Shown here: in pieces, positions 1 to 7,806 of the stretch
Layout: each line of letters starts with the position of its first letter
Position numbering within the stretch: position 1 is the stretch's first letter
Virus record (IMG/VR): IMGVR_UViG_3300042563_001126
Location: 1 to 40,497 of that record
Length of the DNA: 40,497 nucleotides
Source of the DNA: a virus
Direction: 5' to 3' (one strand)
Program-made: the position numbers and the translations under genes
The notes under the pieces: generated by a model
The model's database searches: none
Told to the model about the DNA's origin: nothing
What the model saw: the letters and a program-made list of their open reading frames with translations, nothing else

Positions 1-1529
1 TCATTCATAATTACGGCTTCAGCAGCAGTTAAAGTAATTCCTACTCCGGCAGCTTTTAAATTTCCAACAAAAACATTTATTTTATCGTTCTCTTGGAATT
101 GGTCAACCGCATGTTGTCGTTGTGGTTTTGAAGTTGATCCGTCTAATCTCACGGCTTGTTTTCCAAAATGGTCGGCAATTTTATTTAATGTGTCGGTAAA
201 ATTGGTAAATATAATAACTTTTTTCCCCTGTTCTATAATATTTTCGGCTAACTCAATAGTGTCGTTTATTTTTTCTTCGGCAATCACTTGACGAACTTTC
301 ATTAACTTACTAAACTGAACCGTTAATGAACTACTCTCGTTTGGATTTTTATTATACCATTCATAATATTCCCCCATCAATCCTTCATAAAGTTTTGATT
401 TTAATTTTAGGTAAACTGGTGTTATAATTTTTTCTGGTAAGTCTAAAACTTCTGTCTTTAATCTTCTTAATACTTGTCGAGAAGTTCTATCTCTTAACTC
501 TTCTAAATTGGTTGCTCCGGCAACATTCCATATTTTTCTTTTTCCGGCAGTAAATTGGTAACCACCACAATATCGTATTGCATATGCCATCCAGTTTTGT
601 GATACGGGACTATCAATTATTGATAACAGGTTGAAATAATTCATTGGTCTATTTGTCATCGGCGTTCCTGTTAATAACCATACTCTTTTACAATTTTTCG
701 TAAACGAATTAACTAATTTGGATCGTATGCTTGTTCCGTTAGAAACATAGTGAGCCTCATCTAAAATTATGAGGTCAAAATTTCCTTGGCTTATCAATGA
801 GTTATCTTTATCCTTTATATCATAAAAGTTTTTTAGGATATCATAATTTATGATAACAAAATCGTGTTCGGTTGAAAACTTTTTTCCCTCAGCAATATAA
901 ACTGAACGATCCGTATAGTTCTCAATCTCACGTTGCCAGTTAATTTTTAAAGATGCGGGACAAACAATTAAAATCTTTTTTACGTTACACTCTAAAGCGG
1001 CGATAATGGTTGCGGTTGTTTTACCCAATCCCATATCGTCCGCAAGAATAAATCTTTTTGAACCGGCAAGTTTTTCTATTGCCTCTTTTTGGTGAGATAA
1101 TGGGGGTCTGTGATCGTATTTGGAATAATCAACCTCAACTCTTTCAACATTATGTGTTTTAATTATGGAAGATTTAGGAACCCAAAACTCTGTTAATGGA
1201 TCTTTTTCAAAGAACTTACCCCATATATGATACGACTTTTCCTTTTCTACTAATAATTTTTCAATATAAATTTTTTCAGGAGTTTCCAATAGGTATCTCT
1301 CTTCTGCAAACTTTTTTGCGAAGTATGTGTCTAAGTCAACCCATTTACGAGCAACTTTTGGAGTTGTATTATAATAGTTAACGATATAGTCTGATTGTGA
1401 CCTTGTTGGGTAAAACTTTTTTGAACTTAGTTTTTTATTTTGCAAATATAGGATGTGGTTATTTGCCCCACTATATGAGTCTAACAAATCGAGAGCTCTA
1501 TTCTCTATGATTGATTGGACATTTTCCAA
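1..1529 (-). CDS. SNF2-family DEAH helicase/ATPase, C-terminus cut off by window edge
   Basis: An open frame on the minus strand codes for at least 509 residues and runs off the left edge. It carries the superfamily 2 helicase motifs in order: a Q-motif-like segment (RPPLSHQKEAIEKL), Walker A DDMGLGKTTA around residue 165, DEAH at 257-260, LTGTPM near 289, then the second RecA-like lobe with VIIFTNFTDTLN, VRLDGS and GVGITLTAAEAV near the edge. This is the SNF2/SMARCAL1-like type found in many phages; T4 UvsW is the functional analogue, in fork remodelling and recombination. About 150 residues precede motif I. There is no ATG before motif I: the frame opens after a TAA, and the first plausible start is TTG at 1529, 24 nt downstream of a minus-strand TATTTAT motif. 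The start is therefore uncertain, and the nearby homing endonuclease may have altered the 5' end. It is divergent from the endonuclease gene. Confidence 0.9.
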   Translation of the reverse strand, partial: MENVQSIIENRALDLLDSYSGANNHILYLQNKKLSSKKFYPTRSQSDYIVNYYNTTPKVARKWVDLDTYFAKKFAEERYLLETPEKIYIEKLLVEKEKSYHIWGKFFEKDPLTEFWVPKSSIIKTHNVERVEVDYSKYDHRPPLSHQKEAIEKLAGSKRFILADDMGLGKTTATIIAALECNVKKILIVCPASLKINWQREIENYTDRSVYIAEGKKFSTEHDFVIINYDILKNFYDIKDKDNSLISQGNFDLIILDEAHYVSNGTSIRSKLVNSFTKNCKRVWLLTGTPMTNRPMNYFNLLSIIDSPVSQNWMAYAIRYCGGYQFTAGKRKIWNVAGATNLEELRDRTSRQVLRRLKTEVLDLPEKIITPVYLKLKSKLYEGLMGEYYEWYNKNPNESSSLTVQFSKLMKVRQVIAEEKINDTIELAENIIEQGKKVIIFTNFTDTLNKIADHFGKQAVRLDGSTSKPQRQHAVDQFQENDKINVFVGNLKAAGVGITLTAAEAVIMN

Positions 1530-1553
1530 ATTCTTTTTTTATAATAATAACTA

Positions 1554-1569
1554 ATAAATATATATTTAT
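1554..1569. promoter_or_regulatory. Palindromic divergent promoter candidate (TATTTAT on both strands)
   Basis: A perfect 16-bp palindrome, ATAAATATATATTTAT, lies between the divergent helicase and endonuclease genes. Each strand reads TATTTAT towards its own gene: 24 nt before the helicase TTG, and 5 nt before the endonuclease ATG. The motif matches the signal seen before many other genes in this window. The promoter role is inferred. Confidence 0.5.
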
Positions 1570-1574
1570 CAATA

Positions 1575-2537
1575 ATGAATAAGTTTGAATTATATGGATT
1601 ATTTTGTCCCGACACAGATCAATTAAAATATATTGGTATAACAAAAAATGGATTACAAAAAAGATTAAAAAACCATTTAAAAAAACCAACAAATAAATTT
1701 ATTTCAAAATGGTTCAGTTCTTTGAGTGATGAGAATAAAATCCCAATAATTAGACAAATAAAAGAATGTAATACCTACGATGATTTACTACAATCTGAAA
1801 TATATGAAATTTCAAAATATAGAAAATTAAACTTTGATTTATATAATCTTACCGACGGTGGAGATATCAATCCTATGTTGGGTAAAACACATAGTGAAGA
1901 ATCTAAAAAAAAAATATCTCTAATACATAAAGGTAAAAAATTATCAGAAGACGAAAAGTTAAAAAGAAAAGAACGCATCAAAGAATTATGGTCAGATACA
2001 GAGTGGTCAGAAAAAATTAAGAAAAAAATGAGTGATAACACCAAAGGAGAAAAAAATCCTAACTGGAGAGGTGGTTTTAGAAATTTAACTTGTTTGTGTG
2101 GTAATAAAAAAAACCATTATTCTAAAACTTGTTTGAAATGTAGGGATTGTTATGGTAAAAAAAATAATTTTTTTAATAAAAAACATAGTAAAGAAACCTT
2201 ATCAATTTTAGCGGAAAAAAGTAAAAAGTTTGGTAATGAAAATCCTAATTTTAAATATGATATTAAAAGTGATGAACTATATGATTTATATGTTGTAAAA
2301 AATAAAACCATAATTGAAATTAGTAATTTATTTAATTGTCATATAAACACAATAAATAAAAAATTGAGACAATATAAAATATATAAACCAAAATCTAATA
2401 TTTATAATTTAGTGGTTGATGAGATAAAAAATCATTTAATAAATGAATTAAATTATGTTCAGATTGGTAAAATCTATGGTTGTAGTAATAAAATCATACA
2501 TAAATTTGTAAAAAAAAATAACATATATGTCAAATAG
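1575..2537 (+). CDS. Free-standing GIY-YIG homing endonuclease with NUMOD repeats
   Basis: A 320-residue protein. The N-terminal GIY-YIG nuclease domain (roughly residues 5-95) shows LYGLFCP, then KYIGITKNGLQKRLKNH, then the NLTDGGD segment typical of these enzymes. The middle has NUMOD3-like DNA-binding repeats (NPMLGKTHSEESKKKIS, NPNWRGG, NNFFNKKHSKET, GNENPNFKYD) and a Cys cluster (CLCG..CLKCRDC) that may bind zinc. The C-terminus has two helix-turn-helix-like stretches (KTIIEISNLFNCHINTINKKL; YVQIGKIYGCSNKIIHKFV). Such enzymes cut a site in related phages that lack the gene and spread by repair. It is Lys/Asn-rich and appears more AT-rich than its neighbours, consistent with recent arrival. 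It sits between the divergent helicase and the neck gene, and its last 11 nt overlap the neck gene start. Confidence 0.93.
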   Translation: MNKFELYGLFCPDTDQLKYIGITKNGLQKRLKNHLKKPTNKFISKWFSSLSDENKIPIIRQIKECNTYDDLLQSEIYEISKYRKLNFDLYNLTDGGDINPMLGKTHSEESKKKISLIHKGKKLSEDEKLKRKERIKELWSDTEWSEKIKKKMSDNTKGEKNPNWRGGFRNLTCLCGNKKNHYSKTCLKCRDCYGKKNNFFNKKHSKETLSILAEKSKKFGNENPNFKYDIKSDELYDLYVVKNKTIIEISNLFNCHINTINKKLRQYKIYKPKSNIYNLVVDEIKNHLINELNYVQIGKIYGCSNKIIHKFVKKNNIYVK

Positions 2538-3042
2538 TAATGTGCCAATAAATAGACTTGGTAAATTTTTTTCTCAAAATGATTTTTTTTTAGAGGTTAA
2601 TCTTGGTATGGAATGGATTGTAGGTGATATGAACTTCACTTGTGTCCTTTATCGTGTTGATAGAAACAAAACACCGATAGATGATGTTTATGGTGAAGCT
2701 CTAACAGACGGGATAAATTTTTTACCTCCAGTTGAGTTTAACGCTTTAGTTGGTATTGCGGTACCTGAAAATAAAATGGTCGGATCATCCCGTATAGATC
2801 AGTTTGAACCTGGAAACATTACGATTTCAGTTTACTTAAAAACGTTGGAAGACCTCAATATTGATGTTGATTTTGGTGATTATATTGGGTATTACGACAC
2901 TGAAAACTTTGTTAGATATTATAGCGTTGTTAATGATGGTCGTGTGACTTCCGACTTAAAACATACATATAAAGGCTATAAACCATTCTATCGCACTATC
3001 ATTGCGGCACCTGTCGGACCAAATGAATTTAAAGGATTATAA
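2527..3042 (+). CDS. Putative neck (head-completion) protein, gp14-like
   Basis: A 171-residue soluble protein with no signal or membrane segment. The start ATG lies inside the last codons of the endonuclease gene (11-nt overlap). The pattern of a Tyr/Val-rich strand, a D..YGEAL segment, a hydrophobic middle, DYIGYYDTENFVRYYSV and the tail KGYKPFYRTIIAAPVGPNEF parallels T4 neck protein gp14, where a DLIYF..NSLFEI..VEPYDPFYQLG segment occupies the same place; T4 gp14 is longer (256 residues). Its position directly before the gp15-like gene and upstream of the sheath agrees with T4 order (13-14-15-18). If right, it helps close the filled head and forms part of the collar to which the tail attaches. 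The similarity is weak by eye, so the alternative is an unrelated head-tail connector. Confidence 0.5.
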   Translation: MSNSNVPINRLGKFFSQNDFFLEVNLGMEWIVGDMNFTCVLYRVDRNKTPIDDVYGEALTDGINFLPPVEFNALVGIAVPENKMVGSSRIDQFEPGNITISVYLKTLEDLNIDVDFGDYIGYYDTENFVRYYSVVNDGRVTSDLKHTYKGYKPFYRTIIAAPVGPNEFKGL

Positions 3043-3052
3043 AATATAGAAA

Positions 3053-4096
3053 ATGGCATTACCAAAAAACCATACCGTTAAACCATCGATACCATTAACG
3101 TATCCAAAAATACTTCACCAAAGAAGAGAAGAATTAGCTGAAATGATTTCTAAGGATGGAACTTACCTTCCTAAATCTTTATTACATGCTGACTTGGATC
3201 GTGGGTTTTTAGATTTTGTTCGTGATAAGTTGGGGATTACAACGGAAGGTAAAGTAGTTCCTGTTGTTGACATTTTAATAACAACCCAAAATTGGGAACA
3301 ATTTGTTAAAACTTGGGATTACCAAAATATAGATAAGAATGTTGAACCACCATTTATTACAACAATTAGAGTTCCGGAGGTTAAATACGGAAATAATCCA
3401 GCCGTAATATATAATATTCCAAATAGAAAAATGTATTATTATATGGAAGTTCCTACTTGGGATGGTAACCGACATGGTGCCGACATATATAAAATACCAC
3501 AACCAATCCCTGTTGATATAAAATATTCTGTTGTAATTGTTTGTAATAGAATGAGAGAAATAAATTCGTTTAATAAAAAAGTTATTGAAACATTTGCCTC
3601 AAAACAGGCATATCAAAATATTAAAGGACATTATATTCCTATTATTAACGATAGTATGACAGACGAATCGGCTTTAGATTTAGAAAAAAGAAAATATTAT
3701 ATTCAAAAATACGAATTTACAATGATGGGGTTCTTATTAGATGAGGACGAGTTTGAGGTATATCCAGCATTATCAAGAACCTTTCAAATGTTTGAGGTGG
3801 ACCAAACACCGGTTAAAAGACCAACAAAAAAATCTATACCTATTATACCACCAAAACTTACGTTATCTTATAATGTTGGGGTCACTTCTGAAGAACATTT
3901 TTATGAATATACTTGTAATGTCACTGCGTTTGAAACTAATAATGTTACGTCTTATCAGGTTTATATTAACGACGATTTTTATGGTAATGATGTGTTCACA
4001 ATTCAAATAAACACTGGAGATGTTCTCCGTATTGATATTATTCCTATTGATGTCAACGAACCTTCCAGTATTTTGTTTAGTGAATCACTAATTTAG
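3053..4096 (+). CDS. gp15: Tail terminator / sheath stabiliser, gp15-like, with C-terminal Ig-like extension
   Basis: A 347-residue protein. The core (about residues 60-255) matches the T4 gp15 layout: a PVVDILITTQNWEQFVKTWD segment, then IPQPIPVDIKYSVVIVCNRM, a helix with INSFNKKVIETFAS, HYIPIINDSM, LEKRKYYIQKYEFTMMGFLL and YPALSRTFQMFEV. In T4, gp15 caps the tail tube and sheath as a hexameric ring and joins the tail to the neck. The last ~80 residues look like an added beta-sandwich: NVTSYQVYIN at 297-306 is shared with the giant baseplate protein at the right end of the window. It follows the neck gene by 10 nt, so they are co-transcribed. Its stop codon overlaps the 3' end of a minus-strand gene by 4 nt. 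The next + gene is the sheath, as in T4. Confidence 0.7.
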   Translation: MALPKNHTVKPSIPLTYPKILHQRREELAEMISKDGTYLPKSLLHADLDRGFLDFVRDKLGITTEGKVVPVVDILITTQNWEQFVKTWDYQNIDKNVEPPFITTIRVPEVKYGNNPAVIYNIPNRKMYYYMEVPTWDGNRHGADIYKIPQPIPVDIKYSVVIVCNRMREINSFNKKVIETFASKQAYQNIKGHYIPIINDSMTDESALDLEKRKYYIQKYEFTMMGFLLDEDEFEVYPALSRTFQMFEVDQTPVKRPTKKSIPIIPPKLTLSYNVGVTSEEHFYEYTCNVTAFETNNVTSYQVYINDDFYGNDVFTIQINTGDVLRIDIIPIDVNEPSSILFSESLI

Positions 4097-4257
4097 TTTT
4101 CACCATAAACGTCTTTTTTTTCCTTACATTTTTCTAAAATAAGATTTTCTAAAAATCGATACATCTTTATACCACGTTTATCGCAATATTTTTTTAATAC
4201 TGAATGAACTTCAATATCAATCTTTAAGTTTTTTATCTTCTTAATGTCTTTATCCAT
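4093..4257 (-). CDS. Small ribbon-helix-helix-like protein, possible DNA-binding regulator
   Basis: A 54-residue protein on the minus strand, in a tail block otherwise entirely on the plus strand. The layout is that of a ribbon-helix-helix repressor: a basic beta-strand (KIKNLKIDI), helix A (EVHSVLKKYCDKRG), a short turn, then helix B (KMYRFLENLILEKCKEK). Proteins of this fold dimerise and read DNA with the paired strand, often controlling their own promoter. Its ATG at 4257 lies 36 nt downstream of a TATTTATA motif in its own orientation. That motif is one arm of a 14-bp inverted repeat whose other arm precedes the sheath gene. It overlaps the gp15-like gene tail-to-tail by 4 nt. The fold is judged from pattern only; autoregulation or control of late genes is inference. 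Confidence 0.6.
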   Translation of the reverse strand: MDKDIKKIKNLKIDIEVHSVLKKYCDKRGIKMYRFLENLILEKCKEKKDVYGEN

Positions 4258-4293
4258 AGGGTAGAAAAAAGGTAGAATAAAATCATACCATTA

Positions 4294-4301
4294 TATAAAT
4301 A
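4294..4301 (-). promoter_or_regulatory. TATTTATA promoter candidate for the RHH gene
   Basis: Read on the minus strand this is TATTTATA, 36 nt before the ATG at 4257. It is the same octamer found upstream of the plus-strand structural genes, here turned to face the only minus-strand gene in the tail block. Confidence 0.5.
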
Positions 4302-4337
4302 CTTTTATTTATGTAAAGTTTTTCATGTTTTAACAAG

Positions 4338-4345
4338 TATTTATA
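4338..4345 (+). promoter_or_regulatory. TATTTATA promoter candidate for the tail sheath gene
   Basis: TATTTATA in context AAGTATTTATATAA, 31 nt before the sheath ATG at 4377. The spacing suits a -10 type element with a short leader. The octamer is the reverse complement of the T4 late promoter core. Confidence 0.55.
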
Positions 4346-4376
4346 TAAAAATAAATAACTAAAAGAAATTTTAAAT

Positions 4377-7300
4377 ATGGCAACTAATAGTAAAGTTTTT
4401 GTTTCTCCGGGAGTATATACGTCCGAAGTTGACTTAAGTTTTGTGGCACAGAGTGTTGGTGTTACAACTTTGGGAATCGCTGGAGAGACAATAATAGGAC
4501 CAGCTTTCGAACCTATTTTCATTACGAATTTTACGGAATTCCAATCTGTATTTGGTGGAGTATCACCAGAAAAGTTCGTAAACACACAAATTCCAAAATA
4601 CGAAGCGGCGTATATTGCACAAGCATACTTACAACAATCAAATCAATTGTTTGTAACAAGAATCCTAGGTTTATCAGGATATGATGCTGGACCATCTTGG
4701 TCAATTACAACAATTGCAAATGTTGACCCAAACACAATTGATGTTTGGTGTTTAAGTTCGGTAACAGATTTTAGCACTTGTATAACAACTTGTGTTGACC
4801 CTAAAGAATTATCATTTGTTGTTGATTTTACTGGTTGTACTAATGATTCATCAACTATTGGGTATACAACAACATTCCCTGATACAATCGAATCTCAACT
4901 ATACACACAATATGAAGAATTTAATGGTGGAGTATCAACAATAGATGATCAAATTAAACAATTGGTCTTCAATGTCATTACAGATTCAAATCCTTATATG
5001 GCCGAAGATGAATTGATTTCATATTTTGGTTCTATCGCAACAGATGATTATAACACATTACAGGGAGCTGGATGGTCAGCAGAAACAAACGTTTACCAAG
5101 TTCCTTCAGTTTCATTTGATAACACATCATTAACGTCTTCGTTAAATGATTCTTGGTATTACTCCCAATTCGCCCACACTGGCGGAACGGCTTATTCAGG
5201 ATTCTCATTCTTTTCTTATGTGTCAGGTATTACGGCTTACTACCCTAACCCGACACCTACACCACAGGTTTCATCGTCTCCGACGCCAACACCATCATCT
5301 GTTAATCCTTGTATTACACCGTCACCATTTACATCACCAACACCAACACCAACACCGGTTAATATAGACTGTTATCAGGGAAGTATTGTTGGTAAGATTT
5401 ACTACTACACAGGTACTTCATATACAAACTATGATGATGTTGTTGTTACAACCTTAAGATCAAGAGGTATTTCAACATATGCTCCGAATCAACCAGAACC
5501 TGCATACCAAGTAACTGGTGTTACAGACGTAACTTTGAATATGTCAGGACAATACTTCGGTGTTGGTAAAAACCCTTATTTACAATTCGCAGTAAATGTG
5601 GTTGATAAAACAGGAACAAACTTCACGTTTGAAACCTCATTAAGTCAAAATGATCCAGAATATATTACTAAAGTATTTGGTATTACTAATTTCCAAAAAC
5701 CAAGAATTACGGTTCCATTATTTTGTGAGGAAGTATTCCAGTCATGGTTAAACTATTCTTGGAATAAAGGATATATTAGAGGTTTAAGTTCTCAATTAGT
5801 TGAATTAGACTCTGCGCAAAGTGGTGATATTAACTCAATAGGTTGGTATTTAGATAGATATCAAACACCAAACTCCCCATGGGTTGTATCAGAATTAAGA
5901 GGTAATAAAGTTTTTGACCTATTTAGATTCTATACCATTTCAGATGGTGATGGTGCTAACACACTACTTAAATTATCAATTATTAATCAAACATTTAATA
6001 ATGGAACATTTGATGTCTTAGTGAGGGATTACTTTGATACAGATGCTAACCCTGTTGTTATTGAGAAATTTACAAATTGTACAATGGATCCAGGACAAAA
6101 CAACTTTATTGGTGTTAAGATTGGAACATTAGATGGTGAATATACTTTAATGTCTAAATACATTATGGTTGAAATTAATGAGGATGCTCCGATAGATGCA
6201 CTTCCTTGTGGATTCAACGGATATAATTTTAGAAATTATGCTGGAGCCAAATCAGCGTTCCCAATCATTAAAGCAAAATACGATTATCCGGGAGAAGTAG
6301 TTTACGATCCACCATTTGGTTTATCATCCGGAAACAATGACGCTATTTTAAGTAGTGGTGATAATGTAAGAAGAACATACTTAGGTATTTCTAATAGTTA
6401 CGGATGGGATCCTGGTTATTACGAATATGTTGGTAAGAGAAATCCAATCAACTCTTGTGATATTGATAGTGTTCCATTTAACTATAGGTCAGCTGGTTTC
6501 CACATGGATATAAATGCAAGTGGTATCACAATCGGACCTGAGTTCTCAACAAGTGGTGATCCAAGATTTGTTTGTGGTAACGCTCAATTTATTACTGATC
6601 CGGATTCACCAACAAACCCATACTATAGGTTATTCGCTCGTAAATTCAACTTATTAGTACAAGGCGGATTTGACGGATGGGATATATATAGAGAATATAG
6701 AACAAATAGTGATCAATTTTCTTTAGGTAGACCAGGGTTCTTACGAGGAGCTTGTCCAAGTACACTTTACCCATCTGCAACAGGTTGGGGAGCATTTAAA
6801 CAAATTGCGATTGGTGACGGAACTATGGATTTTGCGAATACTGACTACTACGCATACTTGTTAGGTCAACAAACATTTGCAAACCCTGAAGCAACAAACA
6901 TAAACGTATTTGTTACACCAGGAATTGATTATGTGAATAATAGTAACTTGGTAGAAGATGCGGTTAACATGATTGAATTCAATAGAGCTGACTCTTTGTA
7001 TATTACAACAACCCCTGATTACGATTTGTTTTTACCTTCAACTACTGGTGGGGATGGATTAATCTACCCAACTGAAGCGGTAGATAATTTAGAGAACACA
7101 GGTATTGACTCTAACTACACTTGTACTTACTACCCTTGGGTGTTAACAAGAGATAGTGTGAACAACACTCAAATCTATATTCCACCAACAGCACAAGTAA
7201 CAAGAAACTTGGCGTTAACTGACAACATTGCATTCCCTTGGTTCGCAGCGGCAGGTTACACTCGTGGTATTGTTAACTGTATTAAAGCACGTAAGAAGTT

Positions 7301-7730
7301 AACACAAGAAGATAGAGACACACTTTATAATGGTAGAATTAACCCAATTGCAACCTTCTCTGATGTTGGTACCGTAATTTGGGGTAACAAAACTCTACAA
7401 GTTAGAGAGTCTGCTCTTGACAGAATTAACGTTAGAAGATTGTTATTACAAGCTCGTAAGTTAATTTCAGCGGTATCCGTGAGGTTATTGTTTGAACAAA
7501 ACGACGCACAAGTAAGACAAGACTTCTTAAATGCAGTGAATCCAATCTTAGATGCGATTAGAAGAGACAGAGGTCTTTATGACTTTAGAGTTACCGTTTC
7601 CAACGATCCTGAAGATTTAGATAGAAACCAAATGACAGGTAAGATATACATAAAACCTACTCGTTCATTAGAATTTATAGATATAACCTTCTACATTACT
7701 CCAACTGGAGCATCGTTTGAGAACATATAA
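4377..7730 (+). CDS. gp18: Tail sheath protein, gp18-like, greatly enlarged
   Basis: A 1117-residue sheath subunit; T4 gp18 has 659. The N-terminus has the family signature VSPGVYTSEVDLS followed by GIAGETIIGPAFEPIFITNF and FVTRILG. The C-terminal ~130 residues are the conserved sheath core (NPIATFSDVGTVIWGNKTL, then RESALDRINVRRLLLQARK, VRLLFEQNDAQVRQDFLN and KIYIKPTRSLEFIDITFY). This core interlocks subunits in extended and contracted states and drives the tube through the host envelope. The extra length lies between these ends and includes a Pro/Thr/Ser-rich linker (about residues 290-330, repeated TPTP) flanked by beta-rich, probably surface-exposed domains. Its own TATTTATA element lies upstream and a hairpin terminator follows, so it is probably a single-gene transcript, as suits an abundant structural protein. 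Confidence 0.95.
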   Translation: MATNSKVFVSPGVYTSEVDLSFVAQSVGVTTLGIAGETIIGPAFEPIFITNFTEFQSVFGGVSPEKFVNTQIPKYEAAYIAQAYLQQSNQLFVTRILGLSGYDAGPSWSITTIANVDPNTIDVWCLSSVTDFSTCITTCVDPKELSFVVDFTGCTNDSSTIGYTTTFPDTIESQLYTQYEEFNGGVSTIDDQIKQLVFNVITDSNPYMAEDELISYFGSIATDDYNTLQGAGWSAETNVYQVPSVSFDNTSLTSSLNDSWYYSQFAHTGGTAYSGFSFFSYVSGITAYYPNPTPTPQVSSSPTPTPSSVNPCITPSPFTSPTPTPTPVNIDCYQGSIVGKIYYYTGTSYTNYDDVVVTTLRSRGISTYAPNQPEPAYQVTGVTDVTLNMSGQYFGVGKNPYLQFAVNVVDKTGTNFTFETSLSQNDPEYITKVFGITNFQKPRITVPLFCEEVFQSWLNYSWNKGYIRGLSSQLVELDSAQSGDINSIGWYLDRYQTPNSPWVVSELRGNKVFDLFRFYTISDGDGANTLLKLSIINQTFNNGTFDVLVRDYFDTDANPVVIEKFTNCTMDPGQNNFIGVKIGTLDGEYTLMSKYIMVEINEDAPIDALPCGFNGYNFRNYAGAKSAFPIIKAKYDYPGEVVYDPPFGLSSGNNDAILSSGDNVRRTYLGISNSYGWDPGYYEYVGKRNPINSCDIDSVPFNYRSAGFHMDINASGITIGPEFSTSGDPRFVCGNAQFITDPDSPTNPYYRLFARKFNLLVQGGFDGWDIYREYRTNSDQFSLGRPGFLRGACPSTLYPSATGWGAFKQIAIGDGTMDFANTDYYAYLLGQQTFANPEATNINVFVTPGIDYVNNSNLVEDAVNMIEFNRADSLYITTTPDYDLFLPSTTGGDGLIYPTEAVDNLENTGIDSNYTCTYYPWVLTRDSVNNTQIYIPPTAQVTRNLALTDNIAFPWFAAAGYTRGIVNCIKARKKLTQEDRDTLYNGRINPIATFSDVGTVIWGNKTLQVRESALDRINVRRLLLQARKLISAVSVRLLFEQNDAQVRQDFLNAVNPILDAIRRDRGLYDFRVTVSNDPEDLDRNQMTGKIYIKPTRSLEFIDITFYITPTGASFENI

Positions 7731-7756
7731 ATCGGTTTAAACTACAAACACAAAAG

Positions 7757-7784
7757 AAAAGGGTGACGAAAGTTACCCTTTTTT
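7757..7784 (+). terminator. Rho-independent terminator after the sheath gene
   Basis: The stem GGGTGAC, loop GAAA and arm GTTACCC (one G-T pair) is extended by AAAA before and TTTTTT after. It lies 27 nt after the sheath stop codon and isolates the sheath transcript from the next gene. Confidence 0.85.
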
Positions 7785-7795
7785 GTTAAACAAGA

Positions 7796-7802
7796 TATTT
7801 AT
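7796..7802 (+). promoter_or_regulatory. TATTTAT promoter candidate for the HAD-like gene
   Basis: TATTTAT (in GATATTTATTAATATGG) lies just after the sheath terminator and only 4 nt before the ATG at 7807. If it acts like a -10 element the transcript would be leaderless or nearly so. Confidence 0.4.
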
Positions 7803-7806
7803 TAAT

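Larger units (their letters stand above)
4291..4348. repeat. Inverted repeat with 14-bp arms between RHH gene and sheath gene
   Basis: TTATATAAATACTT at 4291-4304 is the exact reverse complement of AAGTATTTATATAA at 4335-4348, with 30 bp between the arms. Each arm contains TATTTATA facing outward to one of the two divergent genes. It reads as a matched pair of divergent promoters, and could also be an operator for the adjacent ribbon-helix-helix protein. Confidence 0.75.

Noticed and set aside
1498-1692. Minus-strand 64-residue open frame near the helicase 5' end
   Set aside because: It runs out of frame with the helicase, overlaps the endonuclease start, is very hydrophobic from AT-rich DNA, and lacks any recognisable feature. 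It is a shadow frame.
5146-5367. Frame rich in His/Gln overlapping the sheath linker
   Set aside because: It is the alternative-frame reading of the repeated ACACCA linker DNA inside the sheath gene and has no independent support.
4377-7730. Intein or intron in the oversized sheath gene
   Set aside because: No splice-block residues, no endonuclease domain, and one continuous frame with beta-rich inserts; added domains explain the length.
7783-7806. Upstream TTG start for the HAD-like gene
   Set aside because: It lies in the terminator T-run and before the TATTTAT motif; ATG at 7807 gives a normal amphipathic N-terminus.
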